This document shows, one piece after another, positions 63,238 through 64,000 of a DNA stretch of 64,000 nucleotides. How positions within the stretch are numbered: the first letter of the stretch is position 1; each line of letters starts with the position of its first letter. This DNA comes from Bradyrhizobium tropiciagri (GTDB lineage: Bacteria > Pseudomonadota > Alphaproteobacteria > Rhizobiales > Xanthobacteraceae). The DNA lies in assembly GCF_001189845.1 (NCBI RefSeq), contig NZ_LFLZ01000007.1:62001-126000 (forward strand). Direction: 5' to 3'. The translations under genes were made by a program, and so were the position numbers. Below the pieces are notes generated by a model. That model was not told the DNA's origin and searched no databases. It worked only from the letters and a program-made list of their open reading frames with translations.

Positions 63238-63681
63238 CTAGCCGTACTTGAGGGTGGTGCTCTGTCCCACTTCGATAAGATAGCCATCGGGATCACGGAT
63301 GTAGCAGCGCCACTCGCCGTACTTCTCCAACGGCTCCGTGATGAACTCGGCTCCTCGACTTTTCCATAGTTGATAGCAGGCTTGAATGTCCGCAACGCGG
63401 ATATTCAAGAAACTGTTGATGTGGTTGGGGTCTGGAACGCTGAGCGATACCGTCGGCTTGTCCGGTGTCGGTCCGCCTCCGACGTTCAAAATCATCCAGA
63501 TATTTGCGAGCTGAAGGTACCCTGGCGCGTTGCCGTCTCCGAGGCTCAGAATGCGTGCGCCGAAAACCCTTTCATAGTAGCGAGCCGATCGCTCGATATC
63601 GGCAACGGTGAGAAATTGCGCTATGCTGATCCCCTCCTGCGGGGGCATCTCGTAGCTCTTCTGCTCGATGTTTACGCTCAT
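63238..63681 (-). CDS. VOC-superfamily (glyoxalase/bleomycin resistance-like) protein
   Basis: The 147-residue protein has the beta-alpha-beta-beta-beta units of the VOC fold: AQFLTVADIERSARYYERVFGARILSLGD in the first half and IRVADIQACYQLWKSRGAEFITEPLEKYGEWRCYIRDPDGYLIEVGQST in the second, with the metal-binding EVGQ end. Substrate is unknown. ATG 63681 starts the coherent protein. The local base use is slightly less GC-biased than elsewhere in the window, so it may be a later arrival, but this is weak evidence. Confidence 0.8.
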   Translation of the reverse strand: MSVNIEQKSYEMPPQEGISIAQFLTVADIERSARYYERVFGARILSLGDGNAPGYLQLANIWMILNVGGGPTPDKPTVSLSVPDPNHINSFLNIRVADIQACYQLWKSRGAEFITEPLEKYGEWRCYIRDPDGYLIEVGQSTTLKYG

Positions 63682-63853
63682 TGGGAAATCCTTTTCCTAC
63701 AGAGCCCAGCGGCCATTAAACACCCTAAACCCGTCACATGCACCCATATTGGGGGCCTCGCGCTCGAACGGGTACCAACTCGCCAATGCCTCGGAAAGCT
63801 AGCGGAGCGCGATCTGGTGCGCACCGCTAGCAAGCTCAATCCGTTCGGCCGCG
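63682..63853. other. Intergenic region between the VOC gene and the DAHP synthase end
   Basis: No gene or tRNA seen. A hairpin CGTTCGGCC / GGCCGAACG (63842-63865) begins here and overlaps the stop of the neighbouring gene; it has no U-run. Confidence 0.4.
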
Positions 63854-64000
63854 TCAGGCCGAACGCTCCTGCAGGCCGTCACGCCGCACGCTGCGCCTTG
63901 CGTCGACGGCATCGGCCAGCTGCTTCAAGACGTCAGCCGTCGTCGCGAGATCGATGCAGCCATCCGTAATGCTCTGGCCGTAGGTCAACGGCTTGCCCGG
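63854..64000 (-). CDS. Class I DAHP synthase, C-terminal end only
   Basis: The 48 visible residues (PGKPLTYGQSITDGCIDLATTADVLKQLADAVDARR...) match the conserved C-terminus of class I 3-deoxy-7-phosphoheptulonate synthases (compare the YGxSITDxCI and LLRQLANAVKARR pattern of AroG). The enzyme starts aromatic amino acid synthesis. The rest lies beyond the window edge. The stop is the TGA at 63856-63854. Confidence 0.75.
   Translation of the reverse strand, partial: PGKPLTYGQSITDGCIDLATTADVLKQLADAVDARRSVRRDGLQERSA

Noticed and set aside
63740..63800. tRNA-like GCTCGAACGGG segment
   Set aside because: No cloverleaf can be drawn around it: no acceptor stem pairing and no anticodon arm.

Overview
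The window looks like the chromosome of a Bradyrhizobium-type alphaproteobacterium. The supporting signs are high GC with strong third-position GC bias, a complete suf cluster, a class I PHA synthase, beta-barrel proteins starting AADLAARPYTKAP, and several families of palindromic intergenic repeats that I associate with Bradyrhizobiaceae. The genus is inferred from gene content and repeat style, not from a marker gene. I found no rRNA, tRNA, CRISPR array, prophage or insertion sequence. The region reads as core genome with a few accessory genes.

Layout. 1-7.3 kb: a truncated AraC regulator, a small exported protein, an MFS permease, tyrS divergent from anmK, then a glutathione transferase, an SMR pump and an alpha/beta hydrolase. 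7.6-14.7 kb: an Fe-S assembly cluster (IscS-type desulfurase, sufB, sufC, sufD, sufS, sufT-like, sufA). 14.8-18.3 kb: a TfoX-like protein with a lysine-rich tail, a GGDEF protein and a DEAD-box helicase. 18.8-25.8 kb: a large autotransporter and a TetR regulator flanked by two related AraC regulators. 26-31.7 kb: an exported caspase-like protein, a flavin monooxygenase, two outer-membrane barrels and an SDR. 31.9-36.3 kb: parE, two small membrane proteins and a secreted metallo-beta-lactamase-fold enzyme. 36.5-40.4 kb: a PaiB-like protein, two different argC genes, a methyltransferase and a MAPEG protein. 40.4-50.8 kb: phaC, a lipoprotein, an AlaC-type aminotransferase, hom, glpX, a DUF4261-like protein, a haloacid dehalogenase and recJ. 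50.8-56.9 kb: an SDR, a lytic transglycosylase, a MarR regulator divergent from an AhpD-like protein plus cupin, a DapA-family aldolase, an exported chorismate-mutase-like protein and a tautomerase. 57-64 kb: an M23 peptidase, efp with its modification genes epmA and epmB, small exported proteins, a VOC protein and the end of a class I DAHP synthase.

Functional groupings. The suf genes form one Fe-S assembly unit with two cysteine desulfurases. efp, epmA and epmB are a lysylation module for elongation factor P. The MarR gene faces its probable target across two perfect 16-bp palindromes. hom, glpX and recJ lie in a core block next to an AlaC-like aminotransferase.

Quality warning. Six genes (tyrS, GGDEF, aminotransferase, hom, recJ, AhpD-like) carry eight single-base deletions, and the autotransporter carries one +1 shift. 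Several of these genes should be essential, so I read the shifts mainly as consensus errors in the assembly and annotate the genes at full length across them. The strongest biological leads are the adjacent type 1 and type 2 argC genes, an SMR pump with Asp in place of its coupling Glu, the MarR operator pair, the exported caspase-like and chorismate-mutase-like proteins, and a TfoX domain fused to an H1-like tail.
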